Shown: piece by piece, positions 9,026 to 20,688 of the stretch | Position numbering within the stretch: the first letter of the stretch is position 1 | Layout of the letters: every line of letters begins with the position of its first letter | NCBI GenBank assembly: GCA_003194525.1 | Contig: NBIV01000052.1 | Span: 1 to 64,000, forward strand | Length of the DNA: 64,000 nucleotides | Origin: Gracilariopsis chorda | Lineage: Eukaryota > Rhodophyta > Florideophyceae > Gracilariales > Gracilariaceae | Reading direction: 5' to 3' | Position numbers and translations under genes: made by a program | The notes under the pieces: generated by a model | What the model saw: the letters and a program-made list of their open reading frames with translations, nothing else | Databases searched by the model: none | Told to the model about the DNA's origin: nothing

Positions 9026-9510
9026 TGTACAGTAGATATTACTCTCAGCTAGGTAGCAAGTGCGTAGCTAACAACTGCGTCGCTAGCTAATGCACGGCTG
9101 ACAATTGCGTGGGTAACAAATGCGTGGCTGGCAACTGCGTGGGTTGCACTTTCTCGTATGCTACGCTTGGTAGTGAAGCTATCGTTCTTGCCGAGGTCAG
9201 CTGACAATCGTCTCGGCAGGGGGCGCTCATAAAAGGCCTTCTACGTTCTTGGAAGGCAATTCACAACGCGGGACACGGCGAGTGAGGTGCCCGTTTGACT
9301 TGCAGCGCTCTTGTCTCTTAGTCCAGCTTTATTCTCTCTACACTACATCCGTGTTTCGGCTGTACTAGAGGCCTGGCCTCCGTCTTTCTGTCAACACGCA
9401 GATAGCTTTCGTAGACTGTCGTCTCTGTTACTTTCGCGGACGACCAACACTGGACAACAGTACACTCCATCTTTCAGAGGACGGACTGAAAAAACAAGAT
9501 AAGAACCACA
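9026..9510 (+). repeat. Candidate 3' LTR of element I (about 485 bp)
   Basis: The stretch runs from TGTACAGTAG to AAGAACCACA (TG...CA) and ends exactly where element F sequence resumes. It contains a 15-bp tandem array and a TATA-like CATAAAAGG near 9228-9236. The left edge is a guess, since the partner LTR is not in the window and no clear polypurine tract precedes it. Confidence 0.5.
9052..9148 (+). repeat. 15-bp tandem repeat, about 6.5 units
   Basis: Units follow the loose pattern GCTAACAACTGCGTG, for example GCTAACAACTGCGTC, GCTGACAATTGCGTG, GGTAACAAATGCGTG and GCTGGCAACTGCGTG. It lies upstream of the TATA-like box in the candidate LTR, where U3 enhancer repeats would be. Confidence 0.75.
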
Positions 9511-10596
9511 ATGGCTCGTGTATTTGGTCTTCAATGTCTTTGTGCTTATCATTGTTCGGGGACTTGGTCAAAATTCTGGCCCAGTGTGTGTCTGAGGCCT
9601 CGGTGCACAGGCAGGTTCTGTAACCTTCCTTAGGAGGCGCGAGGGTAGCTGCTGTGGCAAGTTGCTTCTTTACCAGATCTAATGCTTCGGAGTGTCGGCA
9701 GCCCAGTCAAGGCGCTCTCTTGGTTCGTTCACCAACTATCGGGCATGATTCCTCCAAAAGGCTTTGCAGTGGTTGCATCACGCGCGCATAGTCCCGGATG
9801 GATTTCTTCATTGAATTTGTTGCGCATAACAATTGCTGCTGCTGGTCTGCAGTTTGCGGTGCTTTCATCTTCAATAAGACCTCAAAGTTCCTTCGATCAA
9901 ATCGCACTCCTTCGGATGAAATACTTTTGAAATATAACTTGAATTCTGTTGTAAAGAAACAGGACTTATTTGGATTCACTTTGAATCCTACTTCATGACA
10001 CACATCTAGAAATGCTGCAATATCTGCTAGCAGTTTTTCTTCATTTTGGAGGTGGATGAGAAAATTATGTAGCCATTGCAGCATTTTTTCACTCTGTTCT
10101 CGAACTTTTCTAGTGTCACATCTTGGAAATGATTCCCAGAGGTCGTATCTCCTCAGGGATTTCTGGTTGGGGAGTAGATTTCCAATGGTGTCGGAATAGA
10201 CATTACTTCCTGTGATAAATTGTCCAAAGGTAGCTGCCAGTACCCGTACGTAAGCCCAATGTTGGCAAAGTACTTACGTCCTGCACAATTTTGCATCAAT
10301 GATTCCAGGTGAGGCGTTGCAGACTGAAGAGGTATGGTTCTGAAAATGGTTCCGCGCAGGTCGATGGTAAATCGTAGAGTGTCGATGCCTGGTTTCGGAA
10401 CTGCCAGTGCGGCGCACCCCCACTTTGCTTGATCATTCTTGTACACGGCCCCATTTTTTTCTAGTTCCTTGATAGCATGTTTGATGAACATTCTTTGTGC
10501 TGTTGAGTACTGCCGTTGTGAATTGCGATACTGCTTGGCGTTTGGTGTAAGTTTGATGGAAAGCGAGCGTAAGTCTCCAGGTGGGTATGATCCCAG
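9511..10596 (-). pseudogene. Element F reverse transcriptase-RNase H (dead)
   Basis: Fragments on the minus strand include AIKELEKNGAVYKNDQAKWG, LRFTIDLRGTIFRTIP, FANIGLTYGYWQLP, FLIHLQNEEKL, GFKVNPNKSCFF and an RNase H block with CTEASDTHWARIL. In motif A the Asp of the usual D-L-x-x-G-Y-W is Gly (NIGLTYGYW). At the YxDD position the sequence reads LHNF, so both catalytic Asp residues are gone. The frame shifts several times. The RNase H is cut by element I after HEPL. Confidence 0.8.
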
Positions 10597-11420
10597 TGAA
10601 GTGCGACGCCCTCAAGGAGGGATTCTTGGTACTTGAATGCTTTCCCGATATTATCGGTTGTGTAGTGTGTATATGAACTACGCCCCATTATGGTGGGTAT
10701 GGACACGTAGGACACGTTTTTGGGTCATTTGGCGGTTGGTTACAGTAGTGGATGTTGCCACGGAATGTGGAGTATTTTAGTTAGTTTTATTTCTTATTTT
10801 CACGCCCATTTCTGGGAAGCTAGTACTTAGTGCGACGGCGCACTGCCGTCGCAGCAGTAAACCTTCCCCAACAAGGGATCCCAACCTGGGAAATTGGCTC
10901 TAGTTTTTACTGCTTGCGCGCGTGCTCTACTTCTCCTTGGAGGGAAACGCCAAGAACCACGGGACCTCTAAACCCCTTGCACATCTAAAGGGACCCATCA
11001 CTGGGAGTCATATTATTCCAATTGCATTGTGGTTTCTCCTTGTATAGGGATATTGTTACCGGCATTGCCGTTCGCTTCCGTCGCTCTTGCGACTCGCTTC
11101 GTCCTCTCTTCCTCCTCTTCACCCTTCCTTTTTCCCCTTTTTTTGGGTAGAACCTCCCGCTATCAGCGGCTTTCGTGTGCACAACCGCTTACAAACCCCC
11201 ACTTACGTGGAAACCTACCTCTAACGAGGACGCATTCCCGCAGTCGCGGATACCGATTCTTGTCTTAAACCCTCTTGCGCTAGTCGCTAAGGGCCTCGGT
11301 CTTACAAACCGGCTCCGCCGTGCCACCTCTAGAGGGGCTCTACTCAACTGGGTTCACCTCCACGGAGGAAAGATCCCGAAAGTCTTTCGGTGTTTCTCCC
11401 CTTTGGGGCATTGCACCACA
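10597..11420 (+). repeat. Solo LTR of the D family, 824 bp
   Basis: The LTR runs from TGAAGTGCGACGCCCTC to GCATTGCACCACA. It is flanked by a perfect 5-bp target duplication, CCCAG at 10592-10596 and 11421-11425. The same LTR occurs at 25630-26454 and, on the other strand, at 48332-49032 and 58571-59395. No internal D sequence is attached, so the internal part was lost by LTR-LTR recombination. It interrupts the RT of element F. Confidence 0.95.
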
Positions 11421-11431
11421 CCCAGCTTAAT

Positions 11432-11671
11432 TTAAAAAAAGTGGCTGTTTTTTCGCAGAAGGACTTGCAACCTCTCCTTGTTTGCAGCAGACAGTCCGTT
11501 CTTCTTCGCATCATCTACTGCAGACGTAATTGCTTTGTCGATCTCCGCAACCGTATCGGATCCAAACTCCGCCTTTAGGCATTCCGGGAGTTTGATGGAG
11601 TCTTCATCGATATTAGTATAATTGACGCCACGGTAGCTTGCTGGTGCATGTGTAAACTTCTCTTCCTGCAA
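11432..11671 (-). pseudogene. Element F pol segment before RT
   Basis: An 80-residue minus-strand frame beyond the solo LTR, ending in LQVLLRKNSHFF. This resembles the linker before gypsy RT (typically a run like LLxKYxDVF). It joins the RT fragments on the other side of the LTR. Confidence 0.6.
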
Positions 11672-11703
11672 TTACTTTTCCGATTTTCCATCGACCAATG
11701 GTG

Positions 11704-12048
11704 CTATGTGGTGTAAATGCTCGTTAAAATAAAAACCCATGGCCTTCCAAGCAAGATCTCAGGCATTTTTGTTTGTGCGATCAGTAACTCTACCCCCCAA
11801 ATACGCACTGATAGCCCTGTTTGGGCAGGTATTATCGTAAGATCGATGCGTACTCTTTTCGACGCGGTTACAGACTTCCTTGATTCGTCTGTGTTCAATG
11901 CGGCATTGAGTGTCATCGGGACATTGAAGCGCTGCGCCAATATGCTAGGATACTTCACCGAGATAGATTCGAAAACATCGGGCGGAATTGTGGAGTAGTC
12001 CGCGCCAGAGTGTCCCAAGAAAACCGCCTCGATGTCGTTCAGCAGTAT
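11704..12048 (-). pseudogene. Element F protease (active site lost)
   Basis: The frame contains GHSGADYSTIPP followed by VFESI, clearly the aspartic protease block DSGADYSxIP with the catalytic Asp replaced by His. The flap and C-terminal block (ILLGRPW) is present. It is preceded by a likely gag tail, consistent with gag-protease order. Confidence 0.75.
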
Positions 12049-12049
12049 C

Positions 12050-12480
12050 TTGTACCTTCCTTTCTCTCTTTTCGGGGGCAGCTCAGATGCTGAGTGCAGT
12101 ACAGCGGTTCACGCACTATTCTTTTTTCTCTTCTTTGTGCCGAAAAGCTTGTCCAGGAGCTCGTGTCTTTTCTTCTTCGTAGTAACAGGGCACTTGCTGC
12201 TTGGGTGTACTCCTGATCATTCTTCCACGTTCTAACATGGCTTATCTCACTCCTTGCTTCGAACTTCTCGTTTGGCCTTTTCCCGTCAGTCTTGTCGCCA
12301 TCAATGGCCTGCTTCTTCTGCGTTCTCGGGCGTGTTTGCTATTTCTTCCTCTTTGGCTCTTCGATGTTTCCGACTGGTACTCTGAATCCGCACATATGCG
12401 TGTGTTTGCGCTTATATTTCAGTGTTGCGCACTGTACCACATGTACTTGTGCTGCAACTGCTCATTTCCATGAAAGACCG
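12050..12480 (-). other. Probable gag tail of element F
   Basis: The minus strand has a basic, Lys/Arg-rich reading with scattered Cys and His but no intact CCHC knuckle. The assignment rests mainly on its position before the protease. Beyond about 12480 to 12965 I see no gene. Confidence 0.3.
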
Positions 12481-12965
12481 ATAACCAAATATTTTTGTAA
12501 GATTCCGTAATTAAAAAACTGCGTATTTCTTTTGGTGACAGTCCTGAAAGCTTATGCTTGATCAAAATAGTGAAAAGTCAACTTATGACGGCCACAGTTA
12601 TTTATCAAACCAAGTCGTTTCAAAAGAAAATGATACTCTACTACATGTGCTTTGCTAGAGAAACGGAACTAAGTAGAAAAGAAAATCCAATGATGGAAGG
12701 AAGGTATTAAAACTCTGGCAGTACTCAAAACATAGATAGATTTATCTCCAATCGTAATAGCAGTAGTTGCATTTTGCCAACTAAACAGATGCAGCAGTCA
12801 ATGCAGAACTTCACTGATCTTAAGTTCACATAAGGCGTTGCACTAGTATACACCTTTGCACATTTTTGCGTCAGAAACTCGCTTTTGTTACCAATAACTC
12901 ACATATTTTACAAATGAGCTCCTTAGACCACATGTGTTTTTTTCTCTCAAGGCACACGAATAACT

Positions 12966-13440
12966 TCAATGACCATGACTGGTAACATCAATTAGTGGGC
13001 TTCCTGTCCGAATGACAATTTGAGTGATGTTCATAACAGAGAAGAAACATTCTGAATGTAGTAGTAAATTGTGCTGAAATGTTTCACCAAGCACTAAGAA
13101 GTGCCTCATTCTTCGAAACAAAGTCTCGTATCGAGCTCGGACTTTTGTGCACAACTGCTTGTTAGAAACCAATTTAACATCTTTGGTGGCCATGCATTTT
13201 ATGTTTTGGTACGCTCCATCTGCAAAGACTCTTTCTTTGGGTTTCACATATTTTGCCATATCAAGTTTTAATAATTTTAAATCTGAATACTGGCCGCAAG
13301 GAAACGGTCCGAATGCCTATACAATCTATCCGGTTCGAATTGAAAGTGATACTTCGGAACGGGCCATTAAACTTATGACTGTAACAATGTGTAGGCTCCA
13401 TTTTTCTGAAATCGACTCTGTCTACTGAGCAGTGATTTTG
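12966..13440 (-). pseudogene. Harbinger/ISL2EU-like DDE transposase fragment
   Basis: On the minus strand the order is VDRVDFRKMEPTHCYSHKFN, then after a frameshift FGPFPCGQYSDLKLL, ERVFADGAYQNIKC, RVRARYET-type basic block (CTKVRARYETLFRRM) and ITQIVIRTGSPL. This matches the DDE_4 family: an SHK block, a GPxPxGxxSDL block, an Asp in ADGAY, and the R/E-rich C-terminus. The N-terminal half is missing and the reading frame is shifted near 13300. No terminal repeats were found. Confidence 0.65.
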
Positions 13441-14944
13441 ATCTTTGCCGTTTTTCAGGGGTTTACACCACTGAACCTGTGAAAATAATGTTAGTCTACA
13501 TCGCTGAAAAAATCTTTAGAACCCCATTTCTCTGCATCCTATCAGGACTTACCAATTGCATTTCAGATATTGCGTTAGTAAACATTAGAGTCCATGTTCG
13601 GAACTTTTTGGGGTCCGCTTTCGAAATAACACAATGAATACGCTCAGTAGCATAGACCTGCAGAAACAAAAGTGTCCATAAGAGATGAATAGCTTTCCTT
13701 TGGCGGGAATGTCAGAAGTTAATTTGGCCCAAATAACACAACAAATAGTAGGAGAAACTCCAAATAAGGATTTGAATTTTCGATTGTCAGAGCAATAATA
13801 AAGCCCAGAGTGTTTGACATGATAGGCTGTTCTTCGAGATAGAGTTGTTGCGGTGAAACTTCATTCACTATACAGCCGATGCACTTGGATGAAGCCAAGA
13901 GCAGAGTGACTTGGAATATGATTTTGAGTCTAAGATCCTGATATATACACCTTGCAACTAACATGGGTGGTTTTGAAGTTCCAAATTCACTTTCAAGCAC
14001 ATATCACAATCATAAGTGGGCTTTCATGAGTGAGACAAAATGTTATAGCGCTTTTAGGCACTTTTTTTCAAGTTACAAAGTAGATACTTCGGTTCCACTT
14101 TGGTCCTGTCTTTATACCTGGATTGCGATATACATTATTGTTTAACTGGTCTCACATTTGACACGAACAGTTTTACACAAACTGAACAAAGTTGAGTTAT
14201 CGTGGACTTCTCTGTCTATAAGAATATGACAAGAACGAGTATTTGGAAGGCGAAGAGTACAAGAAAGCAAGTAACAAATGATGGCACACAAGCTTTCAGA
14301 AACGAAGTTTGTTTGCATAAGAAGAAAATAAAGTAACACCAATTTCAAGTGTTTAAAAACTCTTCATATCGATGTTTTCCGGTATATTACATGCTTTTGT
14401 ACACATAAACGGTTCCTAAATGTTTGTATGGTGATGGTGGTAGACAAGAAAGTATGCATTTCAAAGGATTGAACAGACATTCTCTTCTTAGAAGCCGTTT
14501 ATTCCGAACCAAGCTTGAAGTGTTCAAGAGCTTGGTATATATTTTGTTTCTGCCCTCAAACTGTGTCTGGGTTCTGTAGTAAACCATGTTATGGACCTGG
14601 GGTGTCAATTCTCCGTTACTAAAGCTCTTTACTTTTCACGGTAGTCTCCAGCCATATATGTCAGTCCAAACCCAAGAAATGTTCGATACTAAACACTACT
14701 AGGACTTACCCTGCACTTTCATTGGTTTTAGGATTCACCGTAGCCGCGTGGAAAATATGCAGATCAAGCAGTGACAATACGTTGCAAAGATCACATCGGT
14801 TCCTGCTGATAGTACATATGCAAGCTTTACGTGCGTTCGGATGAAGCTCGCATAGAATGCTCACTGGAGGTTTGATATCTTTTATCAGTTATCTCAATTC
14901 AATCAGGTGACAAAGGAACGCTTCGAAAAGACCGCATTCAGATA
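13441..14944. other. No gene seen
   Basis: AT-rich sequence with only short, composition-like frames on both strands. I recognise no domain, repeat family or RNA here. Confidence 0.5.
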
Positions 14945-15552
14945 ATGAAACAAGTCAACAAGACGATCGAATACGTGAAGTCCCATGATATTTTTATCCC
15001 GTTTTGGTCTTTGGAGATCAAGTCTATCTGTATTCTTGGTGTTTCAGACGCTTCGTTTATCAACCATTCGGACTTGACTTTCCAGCCTGGATATATTGTG
15101 CTCATCTCTGACCGTTTCGGAACAGCTGTCCGGCTTTGCTTCAAGTCCTATAAGGCTCTTCGCGTCACCCGCTCGTTCTTGGCCGCTGAACTGATCGCGT
15201 TCGCAGATTTGTTCGATGTCGCATACACGCTGTCGGCCAGACTCGGAATTTTGCGCCACAGAAATCCTTTAACTGATGTCTGCTTACAGAATCGAAGTCC
15301 CAGCTTGACATTATCCATAAAGCATCCCTGACTTCGGAGAAAAGGTTGATTATTGACGTCGCCATTGCTCACGAGGAATACCGCTCGAGACCTTCCGACA
15401 TCGGTTTTATCAGAAGTGGTCAGAACTTGGTTGATCATTTGACCAAGATGACTCTGCCCCTGCCTCGATTCGACATTTTATCGTTATACCACAGTGGTAT
15501 ATCACCCCCCGCGCAATATATTTTGCGCTCGAACAATTTCCTTTTGGCATAA
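14945..15552 (+). pseudogene. Ty1/copia RNase H remnant (element J)
   Basis: The frame reads ILGVSDASFINHSDL, QPGYIVLISDRFG, a K-S-x-K-A-like basic block, RVTRSFLAAELIAFADL, and, after a frameshift near 15330, RLIIDVAIAHEEYRSRPSDI, GFIRSGQNLVDHLTK. These are the copia RNase H blocks in order: DASFA, SQxGY, VTRSxxAAE and ADxLTK. Upstream copia domains and LTRs were not found. Confidence 0.75.
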
Positions 15553-18550
15553 CCACATTCTGTCTACTTTTGTGGTTCTACCACAATTGGTTTGGTTTGC
15601 ATTGAATACCTTGGTACACCTGTCGTTCTACCATACTACATATTCTCTCGTCGCTAATTTTCTTCTTGAAGATGCTCTAACGCATTAGAGATCCTCCGCA
15701 AGCAGAAGGAGTGTGCATTTGTGGGTGTAAACCATACTTGTGTCGGCGCTCCCGTTCGAACAGAAGCTTTTAGTCTGTTTCTGTGGTTAGAATGTTACTT
15801 AAGCTAGCTACTGAACCGTATCGGACTCTACGTCGCACCACGATATAGACGAAGTAGAAGTTTAGGAGTGAAGGGAAGTACAATTTTTTCGTGTCCGGTT
15901 GCGTACAGAGGCTGTTGTCACCTCTTCTGTTCTAAGTCCATTCTACTGTTTAGCGTTTTAGTATCCCACTACCGCTCGGAAATTACTACTTATGTATTGC
16001 GCTTAGTGACTTGTTAGCGCAAAAGAGCACGTCATTAGAGAGACCGTCAGTTTGAGCGCTTCTGGGAGCAATTCCTGAGTTGCGGTAGGAACATAGCAAA
16101 CAACAAACTGCGTATTCTTTAACCAACTTCTGCAATGGGATTGCTCACGTCAGATACTGTCTAAAATACCAGAACTCATGCAAAAGATGGTTTGGGCGGC
16201 GAACTATCTTTCAAGGCATTGGACAACCCAACGACCAGCGATACGCAATACAAATCGGAATGGAAACAAAATTTTGAAATTTCTTCTTTTCGTTCCTAAA
16301 AAGAGAAACTCCATGGTTCATATGGTTCTAAAAAGCACCGTTTTGCATGATAGTAAAAATTTGAATAATGAAGGCCCTCTTGCGGCATGTTGCAGCCACC
16401 AACGTATCTGGCACGAGCTGAGATACAAAGCCCCTCACCGGCGAGACTGTCTTGGGTGGCGTAGGCCAGACGCCCATCGAATTCCATTTTACCATTCATC
16501 GCTCCCGGAGCACTGCACCTAATATGGTAGCAATTGGCTGAAATTGCACTCGCCACAGCTGCTACATGCAGCTACGCGCTTTACTTCTAACTCAAGTAAA
16601 CTGTAGACGCGACGCTCGAAGTGCCTCCTCTTGTCATCTAGCGACAGTGTGACTGGGCCTCTCTCAGGTTTTCTGTGATTGCTGCATTGCCACTGTCATC
16701 TAGCATCTTCTTGAACAATAGGAAATCTTTGAACTGTAATGATGAAATCAGTATTAGATTTCATTTATTGTATGAAGTACCCGTTAGATGTAGTGCAATG
16801 CAACAAGTGAAACTTGTGCAACTACAGTGACAATTCTTAGAGCATCTCCACCCATCTACCAAATTCCAAATCAAGGAGTGCCAGCAGGCAACGCGTGATT
16901 GGCTGACTCTAATACACAAATAGTTTGAGTCATGTTATGCGCACAGTGCTCCCACCCGAAAACTCCAACTCCAAATCAGCCTGCGGAACATCATTTTTTA
17001 CTTGAAGACCTTCGCCAGCTCACTACGTTCGTTCAGGACTTAAGCTACAAGCTATTTTCTAAAGCAACTAAAAGCACGGTTTCCACATGATAATTTTTGA
17101 CAACGACATTTGACTTTAGTACGAAGCTAAGATATTCAGAAAACTGCGCGAAGCATCAGCAAGCGCCTCCATCTATCAATGAACTTGAACCATTTTCCCT
17201 GCCCCTCCTTAAACCCATGCACCTCCTTCACATATCCATACCCCTGGCCCTATCCATGGCAAAACTTATACACATGAATAGGCATCGACCGCCGGTCTAT
17301 TACTACTACTACTTCCAGACTCCCCTAAGCATGACTTCTTCGAAATTCCAGTTCCATGGTGGAACCATGATGAGACTTGAAGATCCTCTTGCTTTTTCAA
17401 AATTTTTCAAGCAGAGTAAGAGATTGAGGACTTCTGAATCTGGGGAGGGGAGTGAGACGTCAGCAGTAGTCAAAGCGTCACAGAATATTCCACTCAGAAA
17501 TAGTATTACCTACGTTTTCACTATTTAAGACAAACATTATATGCAGAATCTGCATTAAAATGAACAAGTGCATGTTTTGCAGTTTTAGAAGTAATATAAG
17601 TGCGGTTTAATCTCCATCTTGGTACATTAGAATATATTGTATGTATTCCCAGTATAAGGCAAGTAGTACGCTGTGTGAGCGATTTGTATTACAAACTTTG
17701 TATTATGCTTTCAAATGCGAGCTGTCTTTATGGTCCTCGCATAAAGTGCTTTTAACAAGAACAAAGACCAGGATCCAAATCGTTGTCAATTTTTTATTAA
17801 TTTATTGATACAACAAAATGAGTGTGCAGGACTTCACCAGTAACACAGCTACTCGTACTGCTGTGAAAACACGTACAAGTCCGACCCTGACAAAGAAGGA
17901 ATGGCGTACAACATAGAAATGACACGTCCGCCGCTGACAGACTTTAGTATCCCAAGGGTCGCGTAGTATCTCTATATAAGTAAAGACTCATCCCCCAGGA
18001 GACCGAGAAGGACTGCCGGCAGATTCCTGTCCCGAATACCGTTGCTTGTAAGAGAGGCCCTCTCCACTGCACAAACATGAACTTCTCACATATGTCAGAA
18101 GCCCATGCTACAACTGCACCCCCTGTTTTTGAGGTCTATCGTTACATATGCGCGCTTTTGTGCTAAACTTATTGTCTCTAAAAGAGAAAACTTAAAGACC
18201 GAGTTTTAGCGGCAAAGTAGGTATGCTCTTTGATGCAGTCGGATGTAGCATAGCGGTTTCAGTCTTATTTTCTAACATTCGTTTCAAAATGCGTAGCATT
18301 CCAAGAACGTAACTGCCGTGAAGCTCCTGAGGTCCTAGTTTGAACGAGGTGAAGTAGATGGATTAGAACCCGCACTTGACGTATGGCAATCGGAAGGTAC
18401 ATTTCAGCAGAACAAAATACCCAACTTTAGTAATGAGTATAACCTATTGAAGAAAGAGATTGAGCACAAACGAGGTGACGTAAGAAAATAACAAAGCGGT
18501 ACTTACACGATCACGAATTTCATTAACGACTGTATCAGAGCTGCAAAACG
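15553..18550. other. Decayed intergenic sequence, no gene recognised
   Basis: Short open frames at 16178-16522 (+) and 17097-17528 (+, 143 residues with a YYYYYF run) have no recognisable domain and look like chance frames in AT-rich DNA. No RNA gene or known terminal repeat is evident. Confidence 0.5.
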
Positions 18551-18964
18551 TTGAAAAAACGTTTATTAGATCGCAGGTGCACAGCCGTAACTTCCAAAAA
18601 GCGAAGGTTTGAAGCAATGGAAACTCCCGACAGCGATGAAAGGTCTAATATTCCGGACAATTCTGCCGGGGAAGAGCTGATTAGGGGTCAAGATCAGTTC
18701 AAATGGCTCTCTCTTCTCTCTCAGTGGCAGGAGCTCGAAACCATCTTTCAGCGGGTAACAGCTGCCATTTTATTTCCTGCTGGAGTAGGGCAGCGCATGT
18801 TACCTGTTCACATTGTGGACGATGGCGTCTATCTCGAATTGATTGTGAAATGGCCAAAATCATTGGTTGGCATGATTGTGTTACACAGAAGGTTGCTAAC
18901 TACAAATGATCAGTGTTCTTTTAAGGCGTACCATACGAAGATAAGTAGTCTAAAAATGCTTTAA
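18551..18964 (+). CDS. Hypothetical 137-residue protein
   Basis: I do not recognise it. The frame has a basic N-terminus (KKRLLDRRCTAVTSKKRRFE) that could act as a nuclear signal, an acidic patch (METPDSDERSN), and a more regular C-terminal part (WLSLLSQWQELETIFQRV). It may be a fragment of a decayed mobile element or a chance frame. Neighbouring sequence gives no context. Confidence 0.25.
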   Translation: MKKRLLDRRCTAVTSKKRRFEAMETPDSDERSNIPDNSAGEELIRGQDQFKWLSLLSQWQELETIFQRVTAAILFPAGVGQRMLPVHIVDDGVYLELIVKWPKSLVGMIVLHRRLLTTNDQCSFKAYHTKISSLKML

Positions 18965-20688
18965 GAGAATGAAATAAGAGAATTAATGATGATGTAGAAT
19001 CTGTTGCACGCATCTCTTTGCCGTTCAGAGTTGAAGCACATATTGAGAAGGATATTTTGATTTGGAGTGAGTACACTTCGGTCAGAGTCATTTAAGTTGC
19101 CTTAGAGGATGTCGCAACTGATGAATACTTGAAAGTGGCGGACACGTATGCTTTCATCGTACTTTAATAATTATGGAAGTCTATTGTAATGGCGTTTGTC
19201 ATTCATAACCCTGAGTTATCAAGAACTTTGTACCTCATTTACATTTTTCGGTTTACCTTTGAACTCCTCAATGTATTCAGGTATATATTCCTTGAGATGT
19301 TCCAGGGATCGGTTTTTAAAATCAAGATATTTGACACATTCCTTAGCGCAAGACCGAATATGTATCTTACTTTCTAGAATGGTTCTAACTATCTATAAAT
19401 CGGTTTAATACGATTTTCATGTGTAGAAATCGTTTGTTGACTACTTTGATACTTCATAATGTCATTGTAGAGTACTACCATCAATTTTCATTCTTGAAAG
19501 TAAGTGAAAAAGGACTCAATGGAACGGGGGATGTTTGGAATTCATGAAATGTTCGTTACACCTATGCATTGAACGTCTGTATGACGTATATGTTAAAGTA
19601 TTCAGAATGAAACACACGTCATACCCTTATCCTAAAATTTTCCGCTTGGAGAATAGAACAAACTTTCAGCATTTTGTATTCTTTTAGCTCCGATCATATC
19701 CACAACACTCAGAAAAACGAAGAACAAAATGGGTTTATAGTATTCATTATTACTCGAATGGCGCAAACGTAATAAATTTACAATTCCCGCAAGTCCATGG
19801 CAAACTATTCCAAGACAACTACTGAACATCGTGTTTTACACGCATATATTCCCAAAACGTACTATGATGAATATTACGAAAGGTTCATGAATAACAAAGT
19901 GATAAGAAAATGAATTATATAATTGAAAGCAATGGATAATTGTTGTGCATTCTCTACACCTCGCTTTGCTCTGCAGCGTACAAATCATTTTTCACGCTTT
20001 TTTTCTTTCAAAGGTACAGAGCGGACATTCGTGCACAAAAGGCTACCCAAAACGCAAAGAACACTTTTCGCAACTACAAATTGAGAAATGGGGAAAAGAA
20101 TACAGTTCCATATCAATCCCTCATACCTTTCGACTTTTCAACCCCGCAAATGTCCGATTTTGCAAACACCATAACATCCGGATTATACACCTACGAGGGG
20201 CTCCCGTGCGTGGTACACACACAGTGCTGAGAAACAACTCCATAGATCCTCGCAAAGACCGTGAAACGTGGCTCCGTCGCACACGAAACTAGGCGGTAGG
20301 AGCGGTTCTGTCCATCGTGGCACCGGGCGAGGAGAATGGGTTCGGCAGGGTCACCAGCCAGAAAAGTGTACGGTTTTGCAGTGCCAGATGGCTCTCGGAG
20401 CACATGAAGTTACACGTTTCCACTTGGAGGTCTCAATGTTGAGTTTACAGCCTTTTGCTGTCCGTAGAGCAACAGATACACACATACACACTCTTTAATA
20501 TAGTTGGGGGGAAATGTACTCCTGTGCATGCTTTGTACGTGTTAAGGAGTGAAAGAAGCATTTGGTTGCTAGAAATACATGTACAGTGTGTTGTAGGTAA
20601 TGGGTTCGTAGAGCGCAAGTATTCCTGGGAAGTAAGATGGGAGAAAAGGAAAAAGGTGAAAGAAGAAAGAAGACGTTTACTAGACCTA
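18965..20688. other. No gene seen
   Basis: AT-rich sequence with short frames only. A small frame at 19940-20230 (+) shows no known motif. Confidence 0.45.

Larger units (their letters stand above)
7781..9510 (+). mobile_element. Ty3/gypsy element I, 3' part (interrupted by B)
   Basis: A plus-strand chromovirus fragment: integrase core, integrase C-terminus, chromodomain and a candidate 3' LTR. Its left side is cut by the insertion of B at 7780. Its right edge at 9510 interrupts the RNase H of the older element F, because F coding sequence resumes on the minus strand immediately after. The integrase is unlike those of A/B, C and D. Confidence 0.8.
9511..12480 (-). mobile_element. Old Ty3/gypsy element F, heavily decayed
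   Basis: A minus-strand remnant read from a gag tail (about 12480) through protease, RT N-terminus, RT and RNase H to the junction with element I at 9510. A D-family solo LTR interrupts the RT at 10597-11420. Catalytic residues are lost in protease and RT, so it is dead and older than both insertions. Confidence 0.8.

Noticed and set aside
10985-11435. Small proteins within the D-family LTRs (also 26207-26497, 48363-48608, 58478-58940)
   Set aside because: The frames lie in LTRs with conserved ends and duplications, differ in length between copies and have no domain.
16840-17000. Miniature transposon starting GAGCATCTCCA, as in plants
   Set aside because: I could not find a matching inverted end or target duplication.
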